A stretch of 64,000 nucleotides of DNA, taken from contig JAHJGO010000003.1 of assembly GCA_018824405.1 (NCBI GenBank), positions 1 through 64,000 of the forward strand. The letters run 5' to 3'. Origin of the DNA: Gammaproteobacteria bacterium. Its GTDB lineage: Bacteria; Pseudomonadota; Gammaproteobacteria; Burkholderiales; Sulfuricellaceae. Below are positions 30,768 through 41,888 of this stretch, in pieces. Numbering within the stretch: the first letter of the stretch is position 1; each line of letters opens with the position of its first letter. The notes under the pieces are model-generated. The model made no database searches and had not been told where the DNA came from. It saw only the letters and a program-made list of their open reading frames with translations. A program made the position numbers and the translations under genes.

Positions 30768-31037
30768 TCAGTCGCCCAGGTGATGTGATTCTTCACCGGG
30801 CAATCCGGTTTCAGGGTCAATCCAGTCTGCAATACCTAGTTCTGCTTCTGCTTCTTCCAGCGTTTCGCCCGGCTCGTAATCGCTTTCATCGTTGTATTCC
30901 ATGTCCTGCCTGGCATCCAGCAATGTCGGAAAGGGGCCAAACATCTTGTCGGTCATTCTGTCCTGCCAGAAAAAACCGTCTGGACGTTCGATGATGCGGG
31001 CTAGATAGGCATCGGGTGGAGGGTTGTGTCCTGTCAT
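30768..31037 (-). CDS. Small acidic hypothetical protein
   Basis: 89 residues, not recognised. Very acidic C-terminal half with runs such as YNDESDYEPGETLEEAEAE; the N-terminal half has a strand-like segment RIIERPDGFFWQDRM. No signal peptide or membrane segment. AGGAGA lies about 10 nt before ATG 31037, which supports the start; the longer frame to 31118 lacks such a site. Divergent from mltB. Confidence 0.75.
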   Translation of the reverse strand: MTGHNPPPDAYLARIIERPDGFFWQDRMTDKMFGPFPTLLDARQDMEYNDESDYEPGETLEEAEAELGIADWIDPETGLPGEESHHLGD

Positions 31038-31188
31038 TGTTGATGTCTCCTCGCTTTGAGCATTTGTGACAAAAACTGAATTTATTATAGACCCAAATTT
31101 CGAGGGGGTGTACTGCATCCCGGTGGAGCTGGAATTAAGACGGTTTTTGACTTGCCAAGCGTGCAGGTTTGCAGTAAACCTATACCTT

Positions 31189-32205
31189 ATGCCGGTAAAA
31201 AATCTTCTTTTTCTGTTCTCCCTGTTCCTGTTCGTTCAGTTGCTCCTTTGGACACAGCCGGTGGCGGATGCGACTTCTTTTTCGGAGCGTTCCGACGTGC
31301 GGCAATTCGTGGCTGAAATGGTCAGCAGGCATGGTTTTGATGCTGAGGCATTGAATGATCTTTTCGCTCAGATAACGTTGCGCCCCAAAGTGGCAAAAAC
31401 CATGACCAACAAGGTGATGAAGCCCCCATCATGGACTCGTTATCGTGCCAATTTCGTGAATTCCTGGCGCATTTCGCGTGGTGTCAGTTTCTGGGGCGAG
31501 AATGAGGCGGTGCTGAGCCGTGCACGCCAGGTTTATGGCGTGCCAGAAGAAGTGATCGTTGCGATTATCGGTGTGGAAACCCGATATGGCACATACCCCC
31601 TCTCTCATCCTGTGCTCGATACCCTGGCTACGCTGGCATTCGATTATCCTCGTCGCGGGGAATTTTTCCGTGGCGAGCTGGAGCAATACCTGCTGCTGAT
31701 GCGCGAAGAGGGCAGAGACCCGCTCTCGATTCGAGGCTCTTTCGCCGGTGCGATGGGTATCCCCCAGTTCATGCCCAGCAGCTACCGGACTTATGCGGTG
31801 GATTTCGATGGCGATGGTCGGCGCGATCTGTGGCGAAACGCCAGCGATGCGATTGGCAGTGTTGCCAATTACCTCAAGGCTCACGGCTGGGAAAGCAATC
31901 TGCCGGTGGCGATACGCGCCTCCCTGCAGCAGGATGCCGCTTCCAGTGACCTTCTGGAGGGAGGCTTGAAGCCGCAGCACAGCATGGAACAGTTGCACGC
32001 GCGCGGTGTCGTGGCTTCTGAAACATTGGCTCCGGATACGCAGGTCTCCCTGCATGCCGTGGAAGTGGACGATGGACAGGAATACTGGCTGGGCCTGAAT
32101 AATTTCTACGTGATCACGCGTTACAACCGCAATCTGTTCTATGCGCTTTCAGTCTATCAGCTGAGCCGGGAAATCCGCCTGGCGCGGTCATCTTCCCTCA
32201 ATTAA
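31189..32205 (+). CDS. mltB: Lytic murein transglycosylase B
   Basis: 338 residues. Cleaves the glycan strand of peptidoglycan to 1,6-anhydromuropeptides in the periplasm. A hydrophobic signal peptide (about 1-28) without a lipobox suggests a soluble form. The catalytic Glu lies in IIGVETRYGTY; GSFAGAMGIPQFMPSSYRTYAVD and DLWRNASDAIGSVANYL are standard MltB motifs. ATG 31189 gives a normal N terminus; no clear ribosome-binding site is seen. Confidence 0.95.
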   Translation: MPVKNLLFLFSLFLFVQLLLWTQPVADATSFSERSDVRQFVAEMVSRHGFDAEALNDLFAQITLRPKVAKTMTNKVMKPPSWTRYRANFVNSWRISRGVSFWGENEAVLSRARQVYGVPEEVIVAIIGVETRYGTYPLSHPVLDTLATLAFDYPRRGEFFRGELEQYLLLMREEGRDPLSIRGSFAGAMGIPQFMPSSYRTYAVDFDGDGRRDLWRNASDAIGSVANYLKAHGWESNLPVAIRASLQQDAASSDLLEGGLKPQHSMEQLHARGVVASETLAPDTQVSLHAVEVDDGQEYWLGLNNFYVITRYNRNLFYALSVYQLSREIRLARSSSLN

Positions 32206-32216
32206 GGAGAATCTGC

Positions 32217-33659
32217 ATGGCTTTCAATGCGCAAGTTCATGCTTGTGGCTTACTTGCGCTGCTGCTTTCGGTGCAGGTGCAGTCCGCCCCTGTCCCTGAA
32301 AAATTGAGCACCCTCAAGGATCAGCAGCAGGTGGCGGTCACCATCTATAACGAAAATCTGGCCTTGATCAAGGACCAGCGCCGGGTGGCTCTTGACAAGG
32401 GGGTGAACCGCCTTGCCTGGCGTGACGTGAGTGCGCGCATCATGCCTGAAACGGCCTTGTTGCGCAGCCTGAATGGCGGAGATGGGCTGGTCCTGCTGGA
32501 ACAGAACTTCGATTTCGATCTGCTGACGCCGCAGAAGTTGCTGGATAAATATGTCGGTCAGAGCGTGACGGTAATCCGGACCAATCCGGCGACCGGCGCG
32601 GAAATCAGTGAGACGGCCACGGTGCTCAGCACCAATGGTGGCGTGGTACTTAAATTTGCGGATCGTATAGAAACCGGCTTGCCGGGACGTCTCGCATTCA
32701 GTACGGTACCGGACAATCTGCGCGACCGTCCTACGCTGGTGATCAGCTTCCTGGCGCCCGCGGAAGGAGAGCGCCCGATGGAGCTGAGCTATCTCACGGG
32801 AGGGCTCTCCTGGCGTGCGGATTACGTGGCCGAACTGAGCCCCGCGGATGATCGGCTTGATTTGAGCGGCTGGGTCACGCTGACGAATGTGAGTGGCAGC
32901 AGCTACCCCAATGCAAAATTGCAACTGGTAGCTGGGGATGTGAACCGGGTGCGTCAGGAAATGGATTTTGCTCAGGACAATCGAATCAGGAAGGCGGCCG
33001 CCATGGCCGCACCTGCCATGGCGGAAGAAAGTCTGTTCGAATATCACCTTTATTCAATGGAGCGCCCCACCAACATCGCCGAGCTGCAAACCAAACAGGT
33101 GGCGCTGCTTTCTGCAAGCCGTGTTCCCGTGCTCAAGGAGCTTGTGTTGCAAGGCCGGGATTATTACTACCGCAGCAGCTACGGCGATCTTGGACAGAAA
33201 ATGAAAGTGGGGGTTTTCGTCGAATTCGAGAACAAGGGCGGTGGTCTGGGCGTGCCTTTGCCCAAGGGCGTGATCCGGGTATACAAGAAGGACTCTGCAG
33301 GTAATGCCCAGTTTGTGGGCGAAGATCGCATAGACCATACACCACGCAACGAGAAGGTTCGGCTCAAGCTGGGCGAGGCTTTTGATGTCACTGCCGACAA
33401 AAAGCAGACCAGTTTCCAGAAACTGAGCGGTAGTAGCCGTGATGGCGCCATTTTTGAGAGCGCCTTCCAGATCGAGTTGAAGAACGCCAAGGATGAAGAG
33501 TTGACAGTGAAGGTGATGGAACCGGTGCCGGGTGACTGGGAGATACTGGCCGAGAGTCATCCGCACCGCAAAGCGGCGAGCAATACTGCGGTCTGGAGCT
33601 TGCAGGTGCCAGCACGTGGCAAAGTGATGCTGGATTACCGCGTGCGAGTAAAATTGTAA
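32217..33659 (+). CDS. DUF4139 domain secreted protein
   Basis: 480 residues. Signal peptide about 1-23 (ending VQSA). The body is beta-rich and matches the DUF4139 family: an N-terminal segment VAVTIYNENLALIKDQR, the LSYLTGGLSWRADYVAELS core, and a C-terminal part ending in PARGKVMLDYRVRVKL. Function of the family is unknown; the protein is probably periplasmic or surface associated. AAGGAG precedes ATG 32217. It lies 11 bp after mltB and may share its transcript. Confidence 0.88.
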   Translation: MAFNAQVHACGLLALLLSVQVQSAPVPEKLSTLKDQQQVAVTIYNENLALIKDQRRVALDKGVNRLAWRDVSARIMPETALLRSLNGGDGLVLLEQNFDFDLLTPQKLLDKYVGQSVTVIRTNPATGAEISETATVLSTNGGVVLKFADRIETGLPGRLAFSTVPDNLRDRPTLVISFLAPAEGERPMELSYLTGGLSWRADYVAELSPADDRLDLSGWVTLTNVSGSSYPNAKLQLVAGDVNRVRQEMDFAQDNRIRKAAAMAAPAMAEESLFEYHLYSMERPTNIAELQTKQVALLSASRVPVLKELVLQGRDYYYRSSYGDLGQKMKVGVFVEFENKGGGLGVPLPKGVIRVYKKDSAGNAQFVGEDRIDHTPRNEKVRLKLGEAFDVTADKKQTSFQKLSGSSRDGAIFESAFQIELKNAKDEELTVKVMEPVPGDWEILAESHPHRKAASNTAVWSLQVPARGKVMLDYRVRVKL

Positions 33660-33720
33660 GGTTTTCATTGGCAGGATAGAATCGCCGGTTTTTGTCTTTT
33701 GTACTGCATGGGGAAAGCGC

Positions 33721-34764
33721 TTGTTCGGTTCTGTTCTTGATTCGCTGATCGAAGTGACGGGCAACTCTGAACGGGATGCGCTCGTTCAGAGCCTGGTGGC
33801 GACCTTGTGTGAACTTCTCAATGCACAGGAGGGGGCGGTGTATTGGCTTGCCGCCGGCAAATCCGGTTCGGAAGCACGTCTGACAGTGTCAGTGAGGCGT
33901 GAAAAGGAGAAACTGGTTTTTGTGCCGATTCAGGATGCACCTGCGATCCTGGTATCGTCGGACGATGATTTTGCGCATTGCCTGGAAACTGGTGATTTCA
34001 CATCGAGCCTTGCCCAAGTGCCGGGCTTGATGCGCTACGTTCACCCTCTCTTTGGTAGGGACAGGGTGGAGGGGTTTTTCGAGGTGATGGGGCCAGAATA
34101 TGAAGAGGGTAATGAGAAACTTGTTACGGGTTTCCTGCAGGTTTTTCGTAATTACGTACGCATTCTGGATGAGAGCGAACGGGATACCCTGACCGGCTTG
34201 CTCAACCGCCGTACTTTTGATCGGAATATTGGCCATCTACTGTCACAGGCACGCATGAATGCGGCAATGGATGATGCCCAGGGTAAATCCCGTCGTGAGG
34301 ATATCAGGGCACAAAGCCGTTGGCTGGCGGTGCTTGATGTTGACCATTTCAAGCGGGTGAACGACAAATTCGGTCATATTTACGGTGACGAGGTGCTGAT
34401 CCTCCTGGCTGGCATCATGCGCAAGGTGTTCAGGGAACGCGACAAGCTGTTCCGTTTTGGTGGCGAGGAGTTTGTTGCGGCGCTTGAACCGACGGATGCG
34501 CAGGGAGCACGCACGGTGCTTGAGCGCTTGCGCGAGACGGTTGCCAGCTATGAGTTCCCCCAGGTTGGGCAGGTTACCATCAGCATCGGTTATGTCCGGA
34601 TCAGCAGTCAGGACGTGCCGGCAACGGTGGTCGGCCATGCTGATGAAGCGCTCTATTATGCCAAGCAGCACGGACGTAACCAGGTGTGCTCCTATGAAGC
34701 GCTGGTGAGCGAGAACAAGATCGCTCCCGCGGCGGCAATGAATGTGGATGTGGATTTGTTCTGA
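33721..34764 (+). CDS. Soluble GAF-like GGDEF diguanylate cyclase
   Basis: 347 residues without membrane segments. The N-terminal about 155 residues look like a GAF-type sensor (ALVQSLVATLCELLNAQEGAVYWL); the C-terminal GGDEF domain has RFGGEEF with the I-site RERD five residues before it, so an active, feedback-inhibited cyclase. The start is taken as TTG 33721, with GGGGAAA just upstream; an ATG at 33708 is in another frame and stops after 10 codons. Faces pgi convergently, 4 bp apart. Confidence 0.88.
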   Translation: MFGSVLDSLIEVTGNSERDALVQSLVATLCELLNAQEGAVYWLAAGKSGSEARLTVSVRREKEKLVFVPIQDAPAILVSSDDDFAHCLETGDFTSSLAQVPGLMRYVHPLFGRDRVEGFFEVMGPEYEEGNEKLVTGFLQVFRNYVRILDESERDTLTGLLNRRTFDRNIGHLLSQARMNAAMDDAQGKSRREDIRAQSRWLAVLDVDHFKRVNDKFGHIYGDEVLILLAGIMRKVFRERDKLFRFGGEEFVAALEPTDAQGARTVLERLRETVASYEFPQVGQVTISIGYVRISSQDVPATVVGHADEALYYAKQHGRNQVCSYEALVSENKIAPAAAMNVDVDLF

Positions 34765-34768
34765 TGAA

Positions 34769-36409
34769 CTATGAGAATTTCTTGAAGTGGTTGATCAGTC
34801 CGTTGGTGGAAGCATCAAAGCGGATTGTGATTTCAGTGTGACCCAACTCGGGCAGGATGTTGCTGGCCAACTGCTTGCCCAGTTCCACACCCCACTGGTC
34901 GAATGAGTTGAGATTCCAGATGATGCCCTGCACGAATACCTTGTGTTCGTAGAGGGCGATCAGCGAACCCAGGGTGTGCGGCGTGAGTTTGCGCAACAGG
35001 ATGGAGTTGGTGGGCTTGTTGCCGGGAAAGACCTTGTGCAGCAGCAACTGCTTCAGTTTCCTGCCGCTGATGCCAGATGCTTCGAGTTCGGTACGCGCCT
35101 CGTCCTCGGTCTTGCCTTGCATCAGTGCCTGAGTCTGGGCAAGGAAATTGGCCAGCAAAATGCGGTGGTGATCTCCGATGGGATTCTGGCTGTCGATCGG
35201 CACCAGAAAATCAGCCGGGATCAGCTTGCTGCCCTGGTGGATGAGCTGGTAGAAGGCGTGCTGGCCGTTGGTGCCGGGCTCGCCCCAGATCACCGGGCCG
35301 GTCTGATAATCGACGGCTTTGGCGTTGCGTGAGATACGCTTGCCGTTGCTTTCCATGTCCAGTTGCTGCAGGTAGGCCGGCAGGCGGTGCAGGTATTGAT
35401 CGTAAGGCAGCACGGCGTGGCTCTGGGCGCCGAAGAAATTGTTGTACCAGATGCCCAGCAGGCCAAGAATGACCGGCATGTTCTGCTCGAAGGGGGCATG
35501 GCGGAAATGCTCATCCATCTCGAACGCGCCATCGAGCAGGGCCTCGAAATGATCCATGCCGAGATAGAGTGCTATCGGCAGTCCGATGGCTGACCACAGC
35601 GAATAACGACCGCCTACCCAATCCCAGAATTCGAACATGTTGGCAGTGTCGATACCGAATTTGGCGACTGCCACTGCATTGGTCGAAACGGCGACGAAGT
35701 GCCGGGCGACTGCAGATTCATCCCCGGCGGTACGAAGGAACCATGTACGTGCCGACCGGGCATTGGTCAGGGTTTCCTGGGTGGTGAAGGTTTTGGATGC
35801 GATCACAAATAATGTGGTTTCTGGATCGATGCGCTTGAGTGTTTCGACCAGATGTGTGCCATCGACATTGGACACAAAATGGACGTTGAGTCCGGGTTTT
35901 TCGTAATGTTTCAGTGCTTCAGTCACCATCACCGGGCCGAGATCGGAACCGCCGATGCCGATGTTCACGATGTCGCTGATGGCCTTGCCGGAATAGCCCA
36001 GCCACTGGCCGCTGCGTACCTGTTCCGAGAATTCGCGCATGTGCACCAGAACGCGCTTCACATCAGGCATAACATCCTTGCCATCCACCAGTACCGGCTT
36101 GCCGGAGCGGTTGCGTAATGCGGTATGCAGGACGGCACGGCCTTCGGTGAAATTGATGGCCTCGCCCAAGAACATTTTTTCTGTCCACTGGCTCAGGTTT
36201 GTTTCCCGTGCCAGTTGCATGAGCAGGGCAAAGGTTTTTTCCGTGATCCGGTTCTTGGAGTAATCGAGAAGAAAGTCACCCTGATCGAGCGAAAAGCGAG
36301 CAAAGCGCTGAGGATCCTGCTGGAACAGGTCGCGCATGTGTAGCGGTGAAATTTCTTTCAAGTGCAGTTTTAAGGCTTGCCAGCTGGGCAGGCGGGTGAG
36401 GGCGGACAT
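34769..36409 (-). CDS. pgi: Glucose-6-phosphate isomerase
   Basis: 546 residues (E. coli 549). Interconverts glucose-6-phosphate and fructose-6-phosphate. Family signatures are [12 protein letters not shown] in the phosphate-binding site, the VSNVDGTHL segment, [18 protein letters not shown], and the C-terminal [15 protein letters not shown]. It follows glgB by 18 bp on the same strand, tying sugar-phosphate flux to glycogen and sucrose synthesis. Confidence 0.97.
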   Translation of the reverse strand: MSALTRLPSWQALKLHLKEISPLHMRDLFQQDPQRFARFSLDQGDFLLDYSKNRITEKTFALLMQLARETNLSQWTEKMFLGEAINFTEGRAVLHTALRNRSGKPVLVDGKDVMPDVKRVLVHMREFSEQVRSGQWLGYSGKAISDIVNIGIGGSDLGPVMVTEALKHYEKPGLNVHFVSNVDGTHLVETLKRIDPETTLFVIASKTFTTQETLTNARSARTWFLRTAGDESAVARHFVAVSTNAVAVAKFGIDTANMFEFWDWVGGRYSLWSAIGLPIALYLGMDHFEALLDGAFEMDEHFRHAPFEQNMPVILGLLGIWYNNFFGAQSHAVLPYDQYLHRLPAYLQQLDMESNGKRISRNAKAVDYQTGPVIWGEPGTNGQHAFYQLIHQGSKLIPADFLVPIDSQNPIGDHHRILLANFLAQTQALMQGKTEDEARTELEASGISGRKLKQLLLHKVFPGNKPTNSILLRKLTPHTLGSLIALYEHKVFVQGIIWNLNSFDQWGVELGKQLASNILPELGHTEITIRFDASTNGLINHFKKFS

Positions 36410-36427
36410 AATTTCTAACTCTAGTGA

Positions 36428-38614
36428 CTATTTTTCAGGGCTTAAAATGATTCCAGACAGGGGAGGAATGGTGATCACCAGAGATTGCTCGAAACCCATC
36501 CAGGGCTGCACTTGGGACTCCAGACCAGTGCCGTTACCGGTATTGCTGCCGCCATAATAGGTGGAATCGCTGTTGAATATTTCCTGATAAAAACCGGGGC
36601 GCGGTACTCCGATGCGATATCCCTGGCGTGGGACAGGCGTAAAGTTGAGAACCACGACGACGACGCTGCCATCTTTGCCCCAGCGCAGAAAAGACAGAAT
36701 GGAATGGTCAGCATCGTGACAATCCACCCAGGAAAATCCGGAGACATCGAAGTCCTGCTGATGCAGGGCAGGCGTGTCGCGATAGAGGTGGTTAAGATCG
36801 CGGCTAAGACTCTGTACGCCCTGGTGCCAGTGGTATTGCAGCAGTCCCCAGTCAATCTCGCCACCGACCCGCCATTCGCGCCCCTGACCGATTTCGTTAC
36901 CCATGAAATTAAGTTTTTTGCCGGGGTAGGCTATCTGATAGGTGAGGAGCAGGCGCAGGTTGGCAAATTTCTGCCAGGTATCGCCGGGCATTTTATCCAG
37001 CAGCGAGCCTTTTCCATGCACGACCTCGTCGTGCGAAAAAGGCAGCATGAAATTCTCGGTGTAGGCATAAAGCTGGCCGAAAGTCAGCTCGTTGTGATGG
37101 AAGCGGCGGTGAATGGGCTCGTGCAGCATGTAGCGCAGGGTGTCGTTCATCCAGCCCATGTTCCATTTCATGGAGAAGCCAAGGCCGCCAAGATAGACCG
37201 GCCTGGAAACCATGGGCCAGGAGGTGGATTCCTCGGCGAAAGTCAGGGCGCCGGGGAAATTGTCATGCACCATTATGTTGAGGCTGCGCAGGAATTCGAT
37301 GGCATCCAGATTTTCGCGCCCGCCAAATTTGTTGGGAATCCACTCATCCGCCTTGCGCGAGTAATCAAGGTAAAGCATGGACGCCACAGCGTCGACGCGC
37401 AGACCGTCGAGATGGAATTCGGAGAGCCAGTAGTGTGCGCTGGAAAGCAGAAAGCTCTGCACTTCATGGCGCCCGTAGTTGAAGATGTGGGTGCCCCAAT
37501 CCTGGTGGAAGCCAAGGCGCGGGTCCTCGTGCTCGTAAAGAGCGGTACCGTCAAAGCGCGCCAGAGCCCAGCTATCCTGCGGAAAGTGCGCCGGCACCCA
37601 GTCGAGGATGACGCCAATATTGGCCTGATGACAGGTATCGACGAAGAAACGAAAATCATCCGGTGTGCCGAAACGCGAGGTGGGACCGAAATAGCCGGTG
37701 GTCTGGTAGCCCCAGGACTCATCCAGAGGGTGTTCGGATACCGGCATAAGCTCGATATGGGTGTATCCCATGTCGTTGACGTAGGGTACAAGATGCGCTG
37801 CCAGTTCGCGCCAGTTGTAAAAACGGTCATCCGGATGGCGTTTCCATGACCCGGCATGGATCTCATAGACATTGAAAGGCGCCTGCAGCCAGTCGAGTTC
37901 CTGGCGCTGCTTCATCCATGCCTGATCGCTCCAGTTGTGCTGTGTGGGGGTGGATACTTTTGCAGCAGTACTGGGGCGCAGCTCATATTCCTGACCGTAT
38001 GGGTCGGTTTTTGTCAGAATCTCCCCGCTGTGGCGGTTGCGGATTTCAAACTTGTAGAAGCTGCCTGCGGGAAGCTCAGGGATGAACAACTCCCAGACTC
38101 CGCTCGAACCCAGACTGCGCATGGGGTGAACGCGGCCATCCCAGTGATTGAAGTCGCCAACGACGCTGACACGTTCGGCATTTGGCGCCCACACGGCAAA
38201 GCGAATGCCTGTAATGCCGAGAAGAGTAGTGTGCTGTGCGCCCAGGATGCGATATCCCTGATGCAAACGGCCAGCACCCAGAAGGTATAGATCCATCTCG
38301 CTGATCTGTGTAGAAAAAGCGTATGGGTCGAAGAACTCATGGTGTCCTCCATTGCGCGACACTCTCAAACGGTAGGGGCACTCGGGCTTCTCACTGCCAT
38401 GCCAGAAAAATACGCCGTCAGGATGGATTTTTTCCAGTAACAGCCACTTGCCATCGAGGCAAATTTCCACTTGCTGTTCGAATGGAAGAAAGGTTCGTAC
38501 AGACCAGGCATTCTCTTCCTGATGCAAACCCAGAAATGCAAATGGGTCGTGATGCCGGGCTTTGAGCAAGGCCTTCAGATTTGTGTTGACTTTGGCGCTG
38601 AGGTTGGGTTTCAT
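36428..38614 (-). CDS. glgB: 1,4-alpha-glucan branching enzyme
   Basis: 728 residues, the same length as E. coli GlgB. Creates alpha-1,6 branches in glycogen. An N-terminal beta region (about 1-115) and CBM48 (about 120-220) precede the GH13 catalytic barrel, with the nucleophile Asp in [13 protein letters not shown] and the acid Glu in [10 protein letters not shown], then an all-beta C-terminal domain. The ribosome-binding site is weak. Divergent from glgC across about 124 bp. Confidence 0.97.
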   Translation of the reverse strand: MKPNLSAKVNTNLKALLKARHHDPFAFLGLHQEENAWSVRTFLPFEQQVEICLDGKWLLLEKIHPDGVFFWHGSEKPECPYRLRVSRNGGHHEFFDPYAFSTQISEMDLYLLGAGRLHQGYRILGAQHTTLLGITGIRFAVWAPNAERVSVVGDFNHWDGRVHPMRSLGSSGVWELFIPELPAGSFYKFEIRNRHSGEILTKTDPYGQEYELRPSTAAKVSTPTQHNWSDQAWMKQRQELDWLQAPFNVYEIHAGSWKRHPDDRFYNWRELAAHLVPYVNDMGYTHIELMPVSEHPLDESWGYQTTGYFGPTSRFGTPDDFRFFVDTCHQANIGVILDWVPAHFPQDSWALARFDGTALYEHEDPRLGFHQDWGTHIFNYGRHEVQSFLLSSAHYWLSEFHLDGLRVDAVASMLYLDYSRKADEWIPNKFGGRENLDAIEFLRSLNIMVHDNFPGALTFAEESTSWPMVSRPVYLGGLGFSMKWNMGWMNDTLRYMLHEPIHRRFHHNELTFGQLYAYTENFMLPFSHDEVVHGKGSLLDKMPGDTWQKFANLRLLLTYQIAYPGKKLNFMGNEIGQGREWRVGGEIDWGLLQYHWHQGVQSLSRDLNHLYRDTPALHQQDFDVSGFSWVDCHDADHSILSFLRWGKDGSVVVVVLNFTPVPRQGYRIGVPRPGFYQEIFNSDSTYYGGSNTGNGTGLESQVQPWMGFEQSLVITIPPLSGIILSPEK

Positions 38615-38696
38615 GAGGGTGTCACTTCAGCAGTGATAATGTAAGAAGAATATGCCAGAAGGCGGCTTTAGGCAAACGCCGGAGCCGCTCAAGGGG

Positions 38697-38702
38697 TATA
38701 AT
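38697..38702 (+). promoter_or_regulatory. Likely -10 element of glgC
   Basis: A perfect TATAAT (38697-38702) lies 37 bp before the chosen glgC start. No good -35 is found at 16-18 bp upstream, so an activator may be needed. Confidence 0.5.
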
Positions 38703-38738
38703 TCAAACATCACAATCGCAGATAAAAGGGAGAATTTC

Positions 38739-40016
38739 TTGTATTCGTCCACTACTCCTCGTTTCATCAGTCTGTTGACCAAAAATACGGTAGCGTTGAT
38801 TCTTGCTGGGGGCAGGGGTAGCCGTCTCAAGGCGCTTACCGACTGGCGCGCCAAACCGGCTGTGCCCTTTGGCGGGAAATTCCGCATCATCGATTTTCCG
38901 CTGTCCAATTGCGTCAATTCCGGTATTCGCCGTATCGGCGTCATTACCCAGTACAAGGCGCACAGTCTGCTGCAACACTTGCACCGTGGCTGGAGTTTCC
39001 TGCGCGGCGAATTCAACGAGTTCGTCGAGTTGCTCCCCGCGCAGCAGCGTATTCAGGAAGCCTGGTACAAGGGTACTGCGGATGCAGTATTTCAGAACCT
39101 GGACATTCTGCGGGGCTACAAGTCGGAATATATGCTTATCCTGGCGGGCGACCATATCTACAAGCAGGATTATGGCGAAATGCTGGCGTTTCACTCCGCG
39201 CATGCGGCTGATTTGACCGTGGTTTGCATGGAAGTTTCGGTTGAGGAAGCTTCAGCATTTGGCGTCATCACGGTGGATGAGCACAAGCGCATTGTGAAAT
39301 TTACCGAGAAGCCCGAACATCCGGACGAGGTTCCCGGCAAGCCGGGCAGGGTGCTGGTAAGCATGGGGATTTACGTGTTCAACACGGCCTTCCTGTTCGA
39401 ACAATTGATTCGGGACGCCGACGATTCCCATTCCAGCCATGACTTCGGCAAGGACATCATCCCTTATCTGGTCAATCGCTATCGCGTTTACGCTCATCCT
39501 TTTGAGGATAGCTGTGTCGGCTTGCAGAATGGCGAGCCCTACTGGCGCGATGTGGGGACGATCGATGCCTATTGGGAAGCCAATATGGAAATGACCAAGA
39601 TCACGCCCTACCTCAACCTGTATGACAAGGAATGGCCGATCTGGACCTATCAGGAACAGTTGCCACCGGCCAAATTCGTGTTCGATGACGATTCCCGCCG
39701 CGGGTATGCTGTGGACTCTCTGGTGTCGGGTGGCTGCATCATCAGCGGAGCCTCGGTGCGTCGCTCCCTGCTGTTTTCGAGCGTCAGCGTCCACAGTTAT
39801 GCCGATATCGAAGATTCTGTCATTTTGCCCAATGTGGAGATCGGTCGCTATGTCACCCTCAAAAAGGTAGTGCTGGACAAGGGATGCAGTATCCCTGAAG
39901 GCATGACGATTGGTGTTGACCCGGTTGAAGACGCCAAGCGTTTTTATGTCACTGGAAAAGGAGTGACCCTGGTGACGCCAGAAATGCTTGGACAGCCGGT
40001 GCATCAATTCCGTTAA
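38739..40016 (+). CDS. glgC: Glucose-1-phosphate adenylyltransferase
   Basis: 425 residues (E. coli 431). Makes ADP-glucose, the committed step of glycogen synthesis. The nucleotidyltransferase core begins with [20 protein letters not shown] and has the [10 protein letters not shown] and WYKGTADAV motifs; a left-handed beta-helix forms the C terminus. I chose TTG 38739, since AAAAGGGAG lies 6-14 nt upstream and the length fits; ATG 38652 would add 29 residues across the promoter. No glgA is in the window. Confidence 0.94.
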   Translation: MYSSTTPRFISLLTKNTVALILAGGRGSRLKALTDWRAKPAVPFGGKFRIIDFPLSNCVNSGIRRIGVITQYKAHSLLQHLHRGWSFLRGEFNEFVELLPAQQRIQEAWYKGTADAVFQNLDILRGYKSEYMLILAGDHIYKQDYGEMLAFHSAHAADLTVVCMEVSVEEASAFGVITVDEHKRIVKFTEKPEHPDEVPGKPGRVLVSMGIYVFNTAFLFEQLIRDADDSHSSHDFGKDIIPYLVNRYRVYAHPFEDSCVGLQNGEPYWRDVGTIDAYWEANMEMTKITPYLNLYDKEWPIWTYQEQLPPAKFVFDDDSRRGYAVDSLVSGGCIISGASVRRSLLFSSVSVHSYADIEDSVILPNVEIGRYVTLKKVVLDKGCSIPEGMTIGVDPVEDAKRFYVTGKGVTLVTPEMLGQPVHQFR

Positions 40017-40052
40017 GCTTTTTCCCCTCTTGTTTTATTCCTCTGATCATTA

Positions 40053-40087
40053 AGCCCCTCGCCCTCCCACGAGGGGCTCAGGTTTTA
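40053..40087 (+). terminator. Probable terminator after glgC
   Basis: A 9-bp perfect stem (40053-40061 with 40070-40078) with an 8-nt loop, followed by a short T tract (40084-40087). It separates glgC from the GH57 gene that begins at 40096, so the two may be partly uncoupled. Confidence 0.6.
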
Positions 40088-40095
40088 TCGTTAAT

Positions 40096-41841
40096 ATGCG
40101 CACCCCAAAAAAACTGAAGCTTGTTTTATGCTGGCACATGCACCAGCCGGATTACCGTCACCATGTCACCGGAGAGTTCGCCTTGCCATGGACCTATCTC
40201 CATGCCATCAAGGACTATACCGATATGGCTTACCATCTGGAGCAGACGCCGGGTGCACGGGCAGTGGTGAATTTTGTCCCCATTTTGCTCGAGCAACTGG
40301 AGGATTACAGCGACCAGTTTCGTAGCGGGAAACTGCGCGACCCCCTGTTGCGCCTGCTTGCGGCCAAGGATCTGGAACATGTGACGCTGGAGCAGCGCAA
40401 GCTGATTCTGGATAGCTGTTTTCGCAGCAATCACGGCAAGATGATCGAGCCTTATCCCGCCTACAAGCGTCTGTACGACTTGTACATGATGCATGAAGCC
40501 CAGGCGATGGAACACTTCCACTACCTTTCCAGCCAGTATCTGGCCGATCTGCTGGTGTGGTATCACCTTGCCTGGACAGGTGAAAGCGTGCGCCGTGAGA
40601 ATGAACTGCTGGTGGCTATGATGTCCAAGGGCTGCATGTTTACATTCAAGGAGCGTCAGCAACTGGTGGCCCTGATCGGCGAACTGATTCAGGGCATCAT
40701 CCCCCGTTATCGAAAACTGGCCGAAGATGGGCAGGTTGAGCTTTCCACAACGCCGTATTACCATCCAATAGCGCCTCTCATGCTGGATCTGAACAGCGCG
40801 CGAGAGAGCGTGCCCGGGATCGAGCTCCCTGTATCACATGCCTACCCTGGCGGTGCGCAACGGGTGTCGTTCCATGTTTCAGAAGCCTTTAAAATGCACG
40901 AGCATTACTTTGGGCAGCATCCGGCTGGAATGTGGCCTGCGGAAGGCGGGGTTTCTCAGGCGACTGCGCTACTGATGGCAAAAAATGGCTGTCGCTGGAT
41001 AGCCACCGGTCAGGCCGTGCTGAGCAATAGCCTGCGCCAGGCAAAGCAGGAAGAAGTGTTGAAGAACCCTGTCAATTATCTCTATCGCCCTTATCGTATT
41101 ACGGATGGGGAGCATGAAATTTCCTGCTTTTTCCGCGATGACCAGTTGTCTGACAAGATCGGCTTTGAATATGCCAAATGGTTCGGTCGTGATGCAGTGC
41201 TCGATTTTGCCCAGGTTCTGGAAGAAATCTGGCATCGCAGCAGCGGGCATGAGAACCCGGTTGTCAGCATTATCCTGGATGGCGAGAATGCGTGGGAGTA
41301 TTACCCTTACAACGGCTACTACTTCCTCTCCGAGATGTATGAAATGCTGCAGGATCACCCTCATATCGAGATGACCACTTTCCGCGATTATCTGGATGAT
41401 TGCGCTCAAGAGCATGTTGATGAGCAGCACCCTGCCTATCACTGTCCAGAAAGCAGAAATTTGCCCCATCTGGTGGCAGGGAGTTGGGTCTATGGTGATT
41501 TTACGACCTGGATCGGCTGCCCGGAAAAAAATCACGCCTGGGATTTGCTATGCCAGGCCAAGCAAAGTTATGATCTCGTCATGGCCAGCGGGCGCCTGAG
41601 TGCAGAACAGCAGGATAAGGCCTCGCGTCAGCTTGCGGTATGCGAAGGATCGGACTGGTTCTGGTGGTTTGGAGACTATAACCCGGGTGATAGCGTCAGA
41701 AGCTTTGATCAGTTGTATCGCGAGAATCTGGCCGATCTGTACCGCGTGCTTTTGCTGGCACCTCCGCTAGACCTTGATGTGCCCCTCAGCCAGGGCGGAG
41801 GTAATGCAGAAGCGGGCGGAACCATGAGACGGGGCTCCTGA
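40096..41841 (+). CDS. GH57 family glycoside hydrolase (alpha-amylase type)
   Basis: 581 residues of family GH57. The start LVLCWHMHQPDYRHHVTGEFALPWTY is typical of the amylase-like branch. The probable nucleophile is E283 in WPAEGGVS, and the acid Asp is in IILDGENAWEYY. No signal peptide, so it probably acts on internal glycogen or maltodextrin; exact specificity (amylase, amylopullulanase or other) cannot be read. Located between glgC and a second GH57 gene. Confidence 0.88.
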   Translation: MRTPKKLKLVLCWHMHQPDYRHHVTGEFALPWTYLHAIKDYTDMAYHLEQTPGARAVVNFVPILLEQLEDYSDQFRSGKLRDPLLRLLAAKDLEHVTLEQRKLILDSCFRSNHGKMIEPYPAYKRLYDLYMMHEAQAMEHFHYLSSQYLADLLVWYHLAWTGESVRRENELLVAMMSKGCMFTFKERQQLVALIGELIQGIIPRYRKLAEDGQVELSTTPYYHPIAPLMLDLNSARESVPGIELPVSHAYPGGAQRVSFHVSEAFKMHEHYFGQHPAGMWPAEGGVSQATALLMAKNGCRWIATGQAVLSNSLRQAKQEEVLKNPVNYLYRPYRITDGEHEISCFFRDDQLSDKIGFEYAKWFGRDAVLDFAQVLEEIWHRSSGHENPVVSIILDGENAWEYYPYNGYYFLSEMYEMLQDHPHIEMTTFRDYLDDCAQEHVDEQHPAYHCPESRNLPHLVAGSWVYGDFTTWIGCPEKNHAWDLLCQAKQSYDLVMASGRLSAEQQDKASRQLAVCEGSDWFWWFGDYNPGDSVRSFDQLYRENLADLYRVLLLAPPLDLDVPLSQGGGNAEAGGTMRRGS

Positions 41842-41888
41842 GCGGGCCTTCAGATCAGCCATTAACCTAAATTGAGAATTTCAGAATT

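Noticed and set aside
33708-33740. Short ATG frame of 10 codons overlapping the GAF-GGDEF start
   Set aside because: Shares the ribosome-binding site with the TTG start but ends at once; could be a leader peptide, though nothing else supports it.
36485-37849. 454-codon open frame antisense to glgB
   Set aside because: Lies entirely opposite the conserved branching enzyme; no motif, no ribosome-binding site.
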